Positions 8,058 through 15,647 of a stretch of 40,707 bases of DNA are shown piece by piece. Numbering within the stretch: the first letter of the stretch is position 1; every line of letters begins with the position of its first letter. This DNA is from Aliivibrio_A kagoshimensis (GTDB lineage Bacteria; Pseudomonadota; Gammaproteobacteria; Enterobacterales; Vibrionaceae), in the NCBI RefSeq assembly GCF_050337105.1, contig NZ_JAKJSQ010000040.1, positions 1 to 40,707 of the forward strand, written 5' to 3'. The notes below the pieces were generated by a model that ran no database searches, was not told the origin of the DNA, and saw nothing but the letters and a program-made list of their open reading frames with translations. A program made the position numbers and the translations under genes.

Positions 8058-8086
8058 TGACTAATAGTAAGAAATTTACTCTTGCT
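8041..8086. repeat. 11-bp inverted repeat joining the DUF2986 stop and the CueR box
   Basis: AGCAAGAGTAA (8041-8051) and TTACTCTTGCT (8076-8086) are exact reverse complements separated by 24 bp. One arm is the core of the CueR operator. The other is the last codons and stop of the DUF2986 gene. No T-tract follows, so it is not a classic terminator. Confidence 0.7.
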
Positions 8087-8249
8087 CTTCAGGTGACGTT
8101 TCATTCGGTGTTTGCGTCTGTTGTTCTAGATCCATTTTAGCTCTATCGGCTTTAGAGATGTATTTAGGTTTGTTGCTAGTGTGCAATTTAGCATTGGCCT
8201 TTTTGAGCCTTTTTTTCAAAATAGTGTTCATCTTTTTTTTACGATTCAT
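8076..8249 (-). CDS. DUF2986 small basic protein
   Basis: A 57-residue ORF that I recognise as the DUF2986 family of vibrios and shewanellas. It has a very basic N-terminus (MNRKKKMNTILKKRLKKANAK), the conserved block PKYISKADRAKM (28-39), then an acidic, Gln/Thr-rich tail. No function is established; the charge pattern suggests binding to RNA or an acidic partner. A GAAAGAAGATCACC leader supplies a plausible ribosome site. It lies between cueR and copA, reads toward copA, and stops 19 bp before the copA -35 element. Read-through could therefore feed basal copA transcription. Confidence 0.85.
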   Translation of the reverse strand: MNRKKKMNTILKKRLKKANAKLHTSNKPKYISKADRAKMDLEQQTQTPNETSPEEQE

Positions 8250-8336
8250 GGTGATCTTCTTTCTCAGGCTGTCTTAATAGGGGGGATTTTAATCGGTTTA
8301 CTATGAATAACAAGCAAACAATCTCTTTTCATCTTG

Positions 8337-8369
8337 ACCCTACAGTAACTGGAAGGTAGAAACTATAAT
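8337..8369 (+). promoter_or_regulatory. Possible autoregulatory CueR box at the cueR promoter
   Basis: A second 21-bp dyad (8337-8357) has half sites ACCCT and AAGGT, with TTGACC at 8334-8339 upstream. It resembles the copA box, including the CTGGAAGGT half. A perfect TATAAT at 8364-8369 lies 24 bp after TTGACC, too far to be a canonical MerR-type pair. Binding is plausible; the mode of regulation is unclear. Confidence 0.5.
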
Positions 8370-8398
8370 GAAACAGTAGCTAGAGAGGTGAATGAGTG

Positions 8399-8794
8399 AT
8401 GAATATCAGTGAAGTAGCAAAACTGACTGGCCTTACCGCAAAAACCATCCGCTTTTATGAAAGTAAGGGGGTAATCTCTGAACCGCGCCGAAGTGATAAT
8501 GGCTATCGGATATATCATCAGAAACAGATCGATGAATTAATTTTAATTCGACGCTCACGCATGGTGGGTTTTAGCTTAGATGAGTGTTTGGATCTGCTGG
8601 GGTGGGCGAATAATCCGAATCGTCGTAGTGCGGATGTCAAAGCGAAAACATTAAAAAAGATTTCTGAGATAGAAGAGAAAGTAAACGAGCTGGAGTTGAT
8701 GAAAGAGACACTCACGGCTTTAGCGGTCAGTTGTCCTGGCGATGATAGTGCAGAGTGCCCAATTATTGATGGTTTGTGTCAACATGGAAAGTAG
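8399..8794 (+). CDS. cueR: Cu(I)-responsive MerR-family regulator CueR
   Basis: A 131-residue MerR regulator that distorts overlong-spacer promoters when Cu(I) binds. The start MNISEVAKLTGL matches E. coli CueR. GTG 8396 just upstream is possible, but ATG 8399 is preferred (GAGG at 8385-8388). The helix-turn-helix is about 4-23 (TAKTIRFYESKG), and the dimerisation helix is about 80-110. The metal loop has C112 and C120 in CPGDDSAECP, the same cysteine positions as E. coli, which identifies a copper/silver/gold sensor and not a zinc or lead sensor. It is divergent from the copA operon it should control. Its stop is followed by a hairpin shared with nfeD. Confidence 0.95.
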   Translation: MNISEVAKLTGLTAKTIRFYESKGVISEPRRSDNGYRIYHQKQIDELILIRRSRMVGFSLDECLDLLGWANNPNRRSADVKAKTLKKISEIEEKVNELELMKETLTALAVSCPGDDSAECPIIDGLCQHGK

Positions 8795-8798
8795 ATAG

Positions 8799-8821
8799 AA
8801 GCCAGACGTGTTGTCTGGCTT
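8799..8821. terminator. Hairpin between convergent cueR and nfeD
   Basis: A 9-bp perfect stem (AAGCCAGAC with GTCTGGCTT) and a 5-nt loop lie between the two stop codons. There is no run of T residues on either side, so it may be a weak bidirectional terminator or a transcript-end protector. Confidence 0.6.
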
Positions 8822-8832
8822 GCTCTGAATTG

Positions 8833-9282
8833 CTACACCGGCTCGATAGTGAGAACAATGCCTGTGACTTTTACCACTTTTACTAAAGTATTGGCCTCAA
8901 GATCTTTGTTGGTCTCCGCTGTCCAAGTCGTATCACCAATTTTGACTCGACATTTCCCCTGTAACACTGCCTCTTCTATACGAGCGGTTTTACCTATCAT
9001 CTGCAAATCTCGCTTATTGAGTAGTGAGCTCTCATCATCTTGACGATCTTTGTTGTGTTGATAACGCCACCACAACCAAGTCGCCATTAAGGAGAAGCTG
9101 GCAAAAGCGATCCACTGAAGTTGCCAACTCATGGGTATCAAAGAGAGGCATACTCCCACTATCATTGCTGATAATCCGACCCAGAGTAGATAACCTGCTG
9201 TGCCGAGAAGCTCCAATAATAATAACCCTAACCCGAAAGCGAGCCAGTGCCATAGGTTCATCTGTTCTAGCAATTCAATCAT
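8833..9282 (-). CDS. NfeD-family membrane protein (short form, YbbK-like)
   Basis: 149 residues. Two or three transmembrane helices in residues 10-70 are followed by an OB-fold NfeD domain (about 85-148), with IGKTARIEEAVLQGKCRVKIGDTTWTAE-like beta strands. Short NfeD proteins are partners of SPFH/stomatin proteins. The protease domain of long NfeD is absent. It lies 23 nt downstream of the SPFH gene in the same orientation with a GGAG ribosome site 6 nt before ATG, matching the E. coli qmcA-ybbK pair. It probably helps organise membrane microdomains or their quality control. Confidence 0.9.
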   Translation of the reverse strand: MIELLEQMNLWHWLAFGLGLLLLELLGTAGYLLWVGLSAMIVGVCLSLIPMSWQLQWIAFASFSLMATWLWWRYQHNKDRQDDESSLLNKRDLQMIGKTARIEEAVLQGKCRVKIGDTTWTAETNKDLEANTLVKVVKVTGIVLTIEPV

Positions 9283-9305
9283 ATTAACTCCGAACGGTTA
9301 TGTGG

Positions 9306-10232
9306 TTACTTGTCGTCGTTATTGTTGTGTTTAAACATTTCGGCAACACCTGCGATTGATCCCATTAAACCTGAAGCTTCTAGAGGCAGCATGATGATCT
9401 TGCTGTTTTCCGCTTCACCAATGGATTTCAGTGCTTGAGTATAGCCTTGAGCAATAAAGTAGTTTACGGCTTGCATATCACCCTTGGCAATGGCTTCCGA
9501 TACCATAGTGGTGGCGTTTGCTTCGGCTTCTGCGGCACGTTCGCGTGCTTCGGCTTGTAAAATAGCCGCTTGTTTGTCACCTTCCGCTTTTAGGATCTCA
9601 GCTTGCTTATGACCTTCCGCTTTGAGAATTTCGGCTTGGCGTATCCCTTCAGCAGTTAATACATCGGCACGTTTGTTACGCTCGGCTTTCATCTGCGCGT
9701 TCATCGCCGCGGTTAAATCAGCTGGTGGCTGAACATCTTTTATCTCAATACGGGTTACTTTAACGCCCCATGGATTGGTTGCTTCATCAACAATAGTCAA
9801 TAAGCGGCTGTTTATACTGTCTCTTTGACTTAGCATCTCATCCAGCTCCATTGAGCCTAAAACAGTACGAATGTTGGTTAAGGTTAAGTTTCTGATAGCG
9901 TGTTCAAGATCGTTCACCTCATAAGCGGCGTGTGAGGCGTCAATCACTTGCACAAAACAGACGGCATCAATGGTGACATTGGCATTATCTTTTGAAATGA
10001 CCTCTTGGGCAGGGATGTCCATAACCCGTTCCATCATGTTAATTTTATGCCCAATGGAGTCAATGAAAGGAACGATTAAATTTAACCCAGGGCGTAGGGT
10101 TTTGGTGTAGCGACCAAACCGCTCTACAGTCCAGTTGTTTCCTTGTGGGACCATTTTCACACCAGCGGCAATAAAAGCCATGGCGACTAAGATAAATATA
10201 CCAAGAGCTATGAGCGTATCGTAAGGCATCAT
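9306..10232 (-). CDS. qmcA: SPFH/band-7 (stomatin-like) membrane protein QmcA
   Basis: 308 residues. One N-terminal membrane anchor (about 6-28) is followed by the SPFH domain (GNNWTVERFGRYTKTLRPGLNLIVPFID, about 32-60, onward to 190). An Ala/Glu/Lys-rich coiled coil follows (about 195-250) with three near-repeats of ILKAEGHKQAE. The C-terminal tail is LPLEASGLMGSIAGVAEMF. Stomatin homologues oligomerise on the membrane and interact with FtsH-type proteases. Two adjacent ATGs are possible, and AAGGA precedes the first by 5 nt. It pairs with nfeD in an operon. Confidence 0.93.
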   Translation of the reverse strand: MMPYDTLIALGIFILVAMAFIAAGVKMVPQGNNWTVERFGRYTKTLRPGLNLIVPFIDSIGHKINMMERVMDIPAQEVISKDNANVTIDAVCFVQVIDASHAAYEVNDLEHAIRNLTLTNIRTVLGSMELDEMLSQRDSINSRLLTIVDEATNPWGVKVTRIEIKDVQPPADLTAAMNAQMKAERNKRADVLTAEGIRQAEILKAEGHKQAEILKAEGDKQAAILQAEARERAAEAEANATTMVSEAIAKGDMQAVNYFIAQGYTQALKSIGEAENSKIIMLPLEASGLMGSIAGVAEMFKHNNNDDK

Positions 10233-10364
10233 CTTGTTCCTTTAGGTTTTGGTTAAGTAACTGACAGACTAACCTATAAACGCGATAAAGAAGACTGAGA
10301 AGTGGTAATAATATGTAAATATTAGAGCTAGATGCAGAGACGATAATATTGTTTTTATCAGTAA

Positions 10365-10393
10365 CGGTGTAGGGCATGTTTGTGCCTACACCG
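10365..10393 (-). terminator. Stem-loop downstream of cnoX
   Basis: An 11-12 bp stem with a single bulge (CGGTGTAGG-GCA paired across a 6-nt loop) sits 19 bases after the cnoX stop. No T-tract follows, so it may act as a Rho-aided terminator or a 3' end stabiliser. Confidence 0.5.
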
Positions 10394-10411
10394 AATGACA
10401 CAGAATGGGAA

Positions 10412-11266
10412 TTAGTAGAGCAGTGAGTAGAGCTGACGACGATAGGTGGCTGCGGTTGCATTTCCTTGACCCAGAGCGGCCAAGATATCCATCATAGTCT
10501 TTTTTGCGTCACCATCATTAAAGTTAAGATCTTTGCGTAAAATGGTAATTAAAAGCTCTAAGGCTTCATCTTGACGACCTGCACTGTTATACGCAATCGC
10601 TAGCTCAAGCGCGATGGACAAACTTGAAGGATCTTGTTTTTGTTGCGCTTCAAGCTGACGAATTTCCGGTGTATCACCTGCTTGTTTATGTAATTCAAGC
10701 TTGGCAATTAATCCTTTGTATTTAGCATCTTGATCTTGCATTGGAATCGACGTTAATAGGTTTTCGACTTCATCAAACTGTTGCAATTCCGCTAAACACT
10801 CTGCGATAGCAAGTTTGATAATACTGTTACCTTGAAAGTGAACAAGCAGAGTCCGTAGTGTGGGTAGAGCTTGTTCAAACTCTCCAGCATCAACCAGTTC
10901 CATGGCCGCTTTCAATTGCATCTCCTCTTGGCTTGGGAGGTGCTTGCTTAACATCGTAGTGATCGCTTCAATGGTTTGTGGGCCACCCATGCCATCCACT
11001 GGCTTACCATTAATAAATAGAGCAATGGTTGGCAGGGCTTGAACACCGAACTGGCTAGCGATCATCTGCTCTTGTTCGCAGTTGAGTAGTGCGAGAGTAA
11101 ATTGACCTGAATATTGGTGAGCTAACTGTTGCAAGCTGGGAATTATATCGGCACTTTCTGGCTGCGATGCGGCCCAAAAGTGAATAAGCAGAGGCGCTTG
11201 CGTTGATCCCTCAATGACGCTTTGGAAGTTTTGTTGGTTCAGTTCTGTGATGTAATTGGGCTGCAT
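10412..11266 (-). CDS. cnoX: Thioredoxin-fold chaperone CnoX (YbbN)
   Basis: CnoX protects substrates under oxidative stress and hands them to GroEL/DnaK. From ATG 11266 the product is 284 residues, the same length as E. coli YbbN, and AAGGTG lies 9-11 nt upstream. A GTG start at 11278 would add four residues. An N-terminal thioredoxin domain (about 5-110) is followed by TPR repeats ending YRRQLYSLLY, the conserved C-terminus. The usual SxxC active-site segment is WAASQPES here, with no cysteine. The second conserved cysteine, in LNCEQEQMIA, remains. It is therefore a holdase and not a thiol oxidoreductase. Confidence 0.93.
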   Translation of the reverse strand: MQPNYITELNQQNFQSVIEGSTQAPLLIHFWAASQPESADIIPSLQQLAHQYSGQFTLALLNCEQEQMIASQFGVQALPTIALFINGKPVDGMGGPQTIEAITTMLSKHLPSQEEMQLKAAMELVDAGEFEQALPTLRTLLVHFQGNSIIKLAIAECLAELQQFDEVENLLTSIPMQDQDAKYKGLIAKLELHKQAGDTPEIRQLEAQQKQDPSSLSIALELAIAYNSAGRQDEALELLITILRKDLNFNDGDAKKTMMDILAALGQGNATAATYRRQLYSLLY

Positions 11267-11352
11267 TGTCTGGTTCACCTTAATGAAGTTCTATAGCCAT
11301 AATCTGAGGGCATATCGCTTGATTTTCAAGGGGGTGAAGCAAATAGTGGCGA

Positions 11353-11418
11353 TTAAAAAAGAAGTAGAGCCGTTAGTGCTAAGCCAACGCAAAGCCAATT
11401 TACTTGATTAAATGTCAT
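11353..11418 (-). CDS. Candidate 21-residue membrane microprotein
   Basis: A short ORF beginning MTFNQVNWLCVGLALTA and ending in Leu/Phe: a polar head followed by a hydrophobic helix. A strong AGAGG ribosome site stands 5 nt before ATG 11418, and an AT-rich promoter-like region precedes it. It lies between the SDR gene and cnoX on the same strand, ending 86 bases before the cnoX start. Short ORFs of this length arise by chance, so the call depends on the ribosome site and composition. A leader role for cnoX is possible. Confidence 0.38.
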   Translation of the reverse strand: MTFNQVNWLCVGLALTALLLF

Positions 11419-11498
11419 TTTTTCCTCTGTCACTTTCTGTGTCTGTTTCACATGATGAATATTACTTGCCTAACATGACACATAGATGACAGTGGTTA

Positions 11499-12356
11499 TC
11501 AATCACCTTTAGCTAACAGAAAATCGAGCTGCTTGCTGGATAAAAGTCGCTTAAGTAGGGCAAAAATCTTGGTTGGGGTCGTTACACGGTATCGAACTCT
11601 GGCTTTTTTTGCGGTTAAAGCGTGCAGCAGAGGTGGCACAATAGCAGAGGATGGCAAGGTGAACTTATTGTTTGAATCCTTTTTTGCTAAGCGTTCAATT
11701 TGTTTGAGGTATGACCGTTGATGAACGCTATGTTCAGGGGCTATCCAGCGGTGGAAAGAGTGTAAGGCATTGGCTCGAAAACGTGATTCAATCGGCCCAG
11801 GTTCAATTAGGCTAACTTGAATACCGCTGCCTCGTAATTCAAGGCGCAACGTATCTGTCCACCCCTCTACCGCAAATTTTGATGCGTTATAGGCTCCACG
11901 GTACTTCATTGCGACAATACCAAGGACTGAGCTGTTCTGGATGATACGGCCACATCCAGCTCTTCGCATGGTGGGTAATAGTTCTGAAATAAGTTGATGC
12001 CAACCAAACAAGTTTACCTCAAACTGCTCCTTCAGAGCTTCTCTTGGTAGATCTTCTAAAGCGCCAGCTTGCCCATAAGCCCCATTATTAAATAGAGCAT
12101 AAATTGAACCATCGGTAAGTGATAAGGTCTCTTCGACCGCTTTAGTAATGCTAGAGGGGTCTTTAAGATCAAGCTGGATACACGTAAGCCCTTCTGAGGT
12201 TAGACGTTCAACATCTTCTGCTTTACGGCAGGAGGCGATGACTTGAAAAGTCGGTGTTGTTACGCCGTTTATTCGACTTTGATGGTTATGCAGATCATGG
12301 GCACACTGGTAACCGATACCACTTGAACATCCCGTGATTAAAATTGAACGTCTCAT
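11499..12356 (-). CDS. Short-chain dehydrogenase/reductase (classical SDR)
   Basis: 285 residues with the NAD(P)-binding Rossmann motif ITGCSSGIG (7-15), NNGAYG (90-95), catalytic S143 and the YxxxK pair Y156/K160. The C-terminal region (SLIEPGPIESRF, then an Arg/Lys-rich tail) fits bacterial SDRs related to retinol- or ketoacyl-type reductases. The substrate is not predictable. The start follows the upstream epimerase stop by 7 bases with AAGGA straddling that stop, so the two are translationally coupled. It is cytoplasmic. Confidence 0.88.
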   Translation of the reverse strand: MRRSILITGCSSGIGYQCAHDLHNHQSRINGVTTPTFQVIASCRKAEDVERLTSEGLTCIQLDLKDPSSITKAVEETLSLTDGSIYALFNNGAYGQAGALEDLPREALKEQFEVNLFGWHQLISELLPTMRRAGCGRIIQNSSVLGIVAMKYRGAYNASKFAVEGWTDTLRLELRGSGIQVSLIEPGPIESRFRANALHSFHRWIAPEHSVHQRSYLKQIERLAKKDSNNKFTLPSSAIVPPLLHALTAKKARVRYRVTTPTKIFALLKRLLSSKQLDFLLAKGD

Positions 12357-12363
12357 TCTATCC

Positions 12364-13269
12364 TTACTTTAAAAGATCTTTCAGCGCCGTTTCAATTCTT
12401 GGAAAGTGAAAATGAAAACCAGAATCGACGAGGTGTTTGGGTTTGGCTTTAATGCTGTCTAACAGTAACACTGAAGACTCACCAAGCACGAGCTTTATCA
12501 TAGGGGTTGGAGTGAATAGAAAGTGAGGTCGTCGCAGTGTATTGGCAAGACTGCGACTGAAGACAATGTTAGAAACAGGATGGGGAGACGTCAGGTTATA
12601 TACACCTTGCGCTGTACTGCTGTTTAATAGAAAGACAATCGCTTGTACCATGTCTTCAATATGAATCCATGGCATATACTGTTTACCATCACCAATAGGG
12701 CCGCCAAGACCGCATTGATAAGGCAGTAACATTTTCGCAAGTGCACCCCCTTTTTTACCTAACACAACCCCAGTTCTAATGGTGCACACTCGAGTATGTT
12801 CTGATTGGGCTTGATTGGCAATTTTCTCCCATTTATCACACACCATATGAGTAAAACCTGCAGTAGGTGATGAGTGATTTTCATCTAATGGATTGGATTG
12901 TTGATCGCCATAGAATCCAACCGCAGAACCACTAATGAATATGTGAGGTGGGTTTGAACTGGCTTTACATTGCTCAACCAACTGTTTGGTAAGATCCCAA
13001 CGGCTTTGACAGATTTTATCTTTCTGTTCAGTGGACCAACGTTTATTGAAAATGGGCTCCCCCGCTAAATTAATAATGGCATCAATATCGTCAAGGTGCT
13101 CTAACTCAGAAAGCGACTCAATGAAGGATATATTACCAAAAGTGATGTGAGAAAGTTGGATTTCAGCTCGAGGAATCGACCGTGTTAATACCACAAGTGT
13201 GTGGTGCTTTAAGTATTCAAGAAGGTATGAACCAATAAAACCACTAGCACCTGTTAATAGTATCTTCAT
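12364..13269 (-). CDS. yfcH: TIGR01777-family NAD(P)-binding epimerase (YfcH-like)
   Basis: 301 residues of the extended SDR/epimerase fold. The cofactor motif TGASGFIG is at 6-13. Further markers are NLAGEPIFNKRW, ISGSAVGFYGD, and the C-terminal DUF1731 segment (TLRRPHFLFTPTPMIKLVLGESSVLLLDS, with LVDSGFHFHFP near the end). Substrates of this family are unknown. It is the first gene of a two-gene unit with the SDR and is divergent from yfcE, which also neighbours yfcH in E. coli. Confidence 0.9.
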   Translation of the reverse strand: MKILLTGASGFIGSYLLEYLKHHTLVVLTRSIPRAEIQLSHITFGNISFIESLSELEHLDDIDAIINLAGEPIFNKRWSTEQKDKICQSRWDLTKQLVEQCKASSNPPHIFISGSAVGFYGDQQSNPLDENHSSPTAGFTHMVCDKWEKIANQAQSEHTRVCTIRTGVVLGKKGGALAKMLLPYQCGLGGPIGDGKQYMPWIHIEDMVQAIVFLLNSSTAQGVYNLTSPHPVSNIVFSRSLANTLRRPHFLFTPTPMIKLVLGESSVLLLDSIKAKPKHLVDSGFHFHFPRIETALKDLLK

Positions 13270-13435
13270 AATGATTCCGAATATGGATGGTGCTTTAAGT
13301 ATAAATAAAGAGTGAAAAAAATAAAGTTAGCCATGAAAAGAAAGAGAATAACTGGAAACTGATTTGATGTTACTCAGGGAATAGTAATAGAGTTGCCGTA
13401 TACTCTCATTATTGTTTTTGACTAGGAAAGCGAAC

Positions 13436-13981
13436 TTGAAAATATTCTTTGTGTCGGATCTGCACGGAAGTCTGCCTGCTACCCAGGTGGCAATAGAGAA
13501 ATTCACTGCATCAGGCGCTGAACATCTAATTCTGCTCGGGGATGTGTTATACCACGGCCCGCGTAATCCGATCCCCCAAGGTTATGATCCGAAAGCAGTC
13601 GCTGAGTTATTAAATCGTTATGCCCATAAGATCATCGCGGTGAGAGGGAACTGTGACAGTGAAGTAGACCAAGCACTGCTCACATTCCCTATTATGTCTG
13701 ATTTTACCTATGTACTTCTTGAAAGTGGGCAGCGACTCTTTTTGACTCATGGTCACCTTTATCATAAAGATAATACGCCACCATTAAATCATCATGATGT
13801 GATTGTTCATGGGCACACTCACATTCCGGTTGCGGAGCAATATGGAGAACAGTTTCTGTTTAACCCTGGTTCTGTCACTTTTCCTCGTGATAATCACCCT
13901 GCAAGTTACGGTGTGTATCAGAATGGTAAGTTGTCAGTAATGGATTTTGACGATAGAGAGATAGCATCAGTGGCGATATGA
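13436..13981 (+). CDS. yfcE: Metallophosphodiesterase YfcE
   Basis: Calcineurin-like phosphodiesterase, 181 residues. All metal motifs are present: DLHG (8-11), GDV (about 36), GNCDSE, THGH and GHTH. E. coli YfcE is a Mn-dependent phosphodiesterase of uncertain natural substrate. The start is set at TTG 13436 because it aligns with the E. coli N-terminus (MKIFFVSDLHGSLPAT) and AGGAAAG stands about 7 nt upstream. An earlier TTG at 13412 would add eight unrelated residues. The stop codon lies inside a 25-bp palindrome. Confidence 0.93.
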   Translation: MKIFFVSDLHGSLPATQVAIEKFTASGAEHLILLGDVLYHGPRNPIPQGYDPKAVAELLNRYAHKIIAVRGNCDSEVDQALLTFPIMSDFTYVLLESGQRLFLTHGHLYHKDNTPPLNHHDVIVHGHTHIPVAEQYGEQFLFNPGSVTFPRDNHPASYGVYQNGKLSVMDFDDREIASVAI

Positions 13982-13992
13982 TATCGCCACTG
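13968..13992. terminator. Palindrome spanning the yfcE stop codon
   Basis: Two perfect 12-bp arms with a single central base at 13980 include the last three codons and the TGA of yfcE. There is no T-tract. It could end or stabilise yfcE transcripts and, read on the other strand, those of convergent toxS, which stops 19 bases beyond. Confidence 0.6.
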
Positions 13993-14010
13993 AATCAGAG
14001 GTAAGAGGTA

Positions 14011-14553
14011 TCAGTGAGTAAAGAGGATTGCAGAGCCGTTATTTAAACTGGTGAGCAGCAGCGTTTTGTTATTGATAATATCAACGCGTTGGGTCCGTTC
14101 TGCTTGCATTTTAAAAATCTTCATCATTTCAGTGATCTGTTCTTTACTGAACTCACGAGTAGCATTGGCAGTTACATCGCTGAAATCAACCGGATTGATA
14201 ATCAGATATTGGCCACTAAAACTCCACTTCCCTGACTCATTGATGTGAATCTCTGAAGGGATGGTTTGTCCATCTTCTGAGTACAACTTAATGATGCTGT
14301 CTTTGGAGTATTTTCCATTTGGGTGATACACCACGTTGCTATTGATGTCAGCTCGTTTCAGGTTGCTAAGAATATTTAACGTTGTATTGATACGAGTGGT
14401 CATGTTTGACTCCCATTTCTGGGAGGTTAATAGCTGAGTGGTTTTAAAATCACTGCTCCAATATAACCAAGCACTAAGAGCTGCTGATAACAGTAGAATG
14501 ATAAGTGCGAGATGTTTTTTTATATTCAAGCTGTGTTGTTTATTTAGCTGCAT
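14011..14553 (-). CDS. toxS: ToxR-stabilising periplasmic protein ToxS
   Basis: 180 residues. A short cytoplasmic N-terminus and one membrane helix (about 14-32, LALIILLLSAALSAWLYWS) precede a periplasmic beta-rich domain. V. cholerae ToxS forms a heterodimer with the ToxR periplasmic domain, shields it from proteolysis and contributes to bile sensing. Divergence from other vibrios is high, as usual for ToxS, so the identification leans on topology, length and position. It overlaps the toxR 3' end by 10 bases. Confidence 0.9.
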   Translation of the reverse strand: MQLNKQHSLNIKKHLALIILLLSAALSAWLYWSSDFKTTQLLTSQKWESNMTTRINTTLNILSNLKRADINSNVVYHPNGKYSKDSIIKLYSEDGQTIPSEIHINESGKWSFSGQYLIINPVDFSDVTANATREFSKEQITEMMKIFKMQAERTQRVDIINNKTLLLTSLNNGSAILFTH

Positions 14554-15431
14554 ACTTTATCCACTTTAACTTGGTCAATGAGTAATCTCACGGTGATACT
14601 TTCACTTGAGTGCTTGAGAGTGTGGATATAATTGAGAATTAATTGCTCCCCCTGCCCACTGGTCGCAATCACTTCTATCGGTTTCATTGTGCCAGTATGC
14701 ACCTGATTATAACGAATCACACAGCGCTCAATCAGAGGTTTCCAATTAGCAATATCAGGATGATTCATTGGGACTAAAATCGGTGTTTGATCATACTGAG
14801 CGACCTGAACAAAGGCGGAGGATTTTGGGCTTAATGAGCTGTAAGCGATGAAAGGCAGAATGAGTGCGGCAATTAACATCAACCATCTTATTGGCGATGG
14901 GTGCTTTTTTGGTGCACTTATTGGTTCAATTGGCTTACTCGATGCTGTTACTTGAATCGGCTCTGCACTTTGGTTGGTTACCTTAATACTCTCCTCAACA
15001 GGTTCACTCGTTACCGCCGATTGTTGGATAAGAGACTCTTTTTTTGTGGAGATGGCATAGATAGAGTCAGTCAATTCAACGTCAGAAGTGAGTGTTTTCA
15101 CTGTTGCGATAAATTGATAGCCTCTTTTAGGTACCGTTTTGATAAACACAGGCGACTTGGTCGAGTCATTAAGCATTTTTCGTAGGGTAGATATGGCTTG
15201 AGTAAGGCTTGAGTCATCAACTTCAAAACCTTGGTCACGCCACACATACTCATGCAGTTGGTCGCGACTAACAGTATTACCCGCTTCTTTAATCATTAGA
15301 CTAAGAACACGACTCTCGTTGGTGCCTAGTCTCGCATAGTGACTATCATTTAACTCATCAACAAGGCTATTGTCTGTCGGGTTAAAAATAAACCGTTGAC
15401 CAAGCATTATCTTTGGAATTGCATTATTCAT
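14544..15431 (-). CDS. toxR: Membrane-bound transcriptional activator ToxR
   Basis: 295 residues. An OmpR-type winged-helix DNA-binding domain (about 10-112) contains the hallmark WRDQGFEVDDSSLTQAISTLRKML block. A variable Ser/Glu/Pro-rich linker, a membrane helix (183-199) and a periplasmic domain with cysteines C237 and C294 follow. Those cysteines correspond to the redox pair of V. cholerae ToxR. ToxR acts from the inner membrane on porin and, in some species, virulence genes, and senses bile and redox state. The linker is where this sequence differs most from V. cholerae. It is divergent from htpG, as elsewhere in vibrios. Confidence 0.96.
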   Translation of the reverse strand: MNNAIPKIMLGQRFIFNPTDNSLVDELNDSHYARLGTNESRVLSLMIKEAGNTVSRDQLHEYVWRDQGFEVDDSSLTQAISTLRKMLNDSTKSPVFIKTVPKRGYQFIATVKTLTSDVELTDSIYAISTKKESLIQQSAVTSEPVEESIKVTNQSAEPIQVTASSKPIEPISAPKKHPSPIRWLMLIAALILPFIAYSSLSPKSSAFVQVAQYDQTPILVPMNHPDIANWKPLIERCVIRYNQVHTGTMKPIEVIATSGQGEQLILNYIHTLKHSSESITVRLLIDQVKVDKVCS

Positions 15432-15580
15432 TATTTTTTGTACTCAATAATAATGTAGCTAAATTGGATACTGAAGCGAAGAAATAGAGTCACATTCCAT
15501 GTTCAAAAACTATAAAAGTCACTAAATCTGGATCACATTATATCAAAAAAAATAAAAAATCATTGATTTAACTGATTGCT

Positions 15581-15608
15581 CTTGAAAAAAAATGTTTCGG
15601 CCTAATCT
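15581..15608 (+). promoter_or_regulatory. Sigma-32 (heat-shock) promoter of htpG
   Basis: CTTGAAA (15581-15587), an exact sigma-32 -35 element, is followed after 13 bp by CCTAATCT (15601-15608), a 6-of-8 match to CCCCATNT. It ends 39 bases before the htpG ATG. Confidence 0.8.
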
Positions 15609-15647
15609 ACTTAGGTAACAGGTAAATGAATTAATGTCGGAGTTAAA

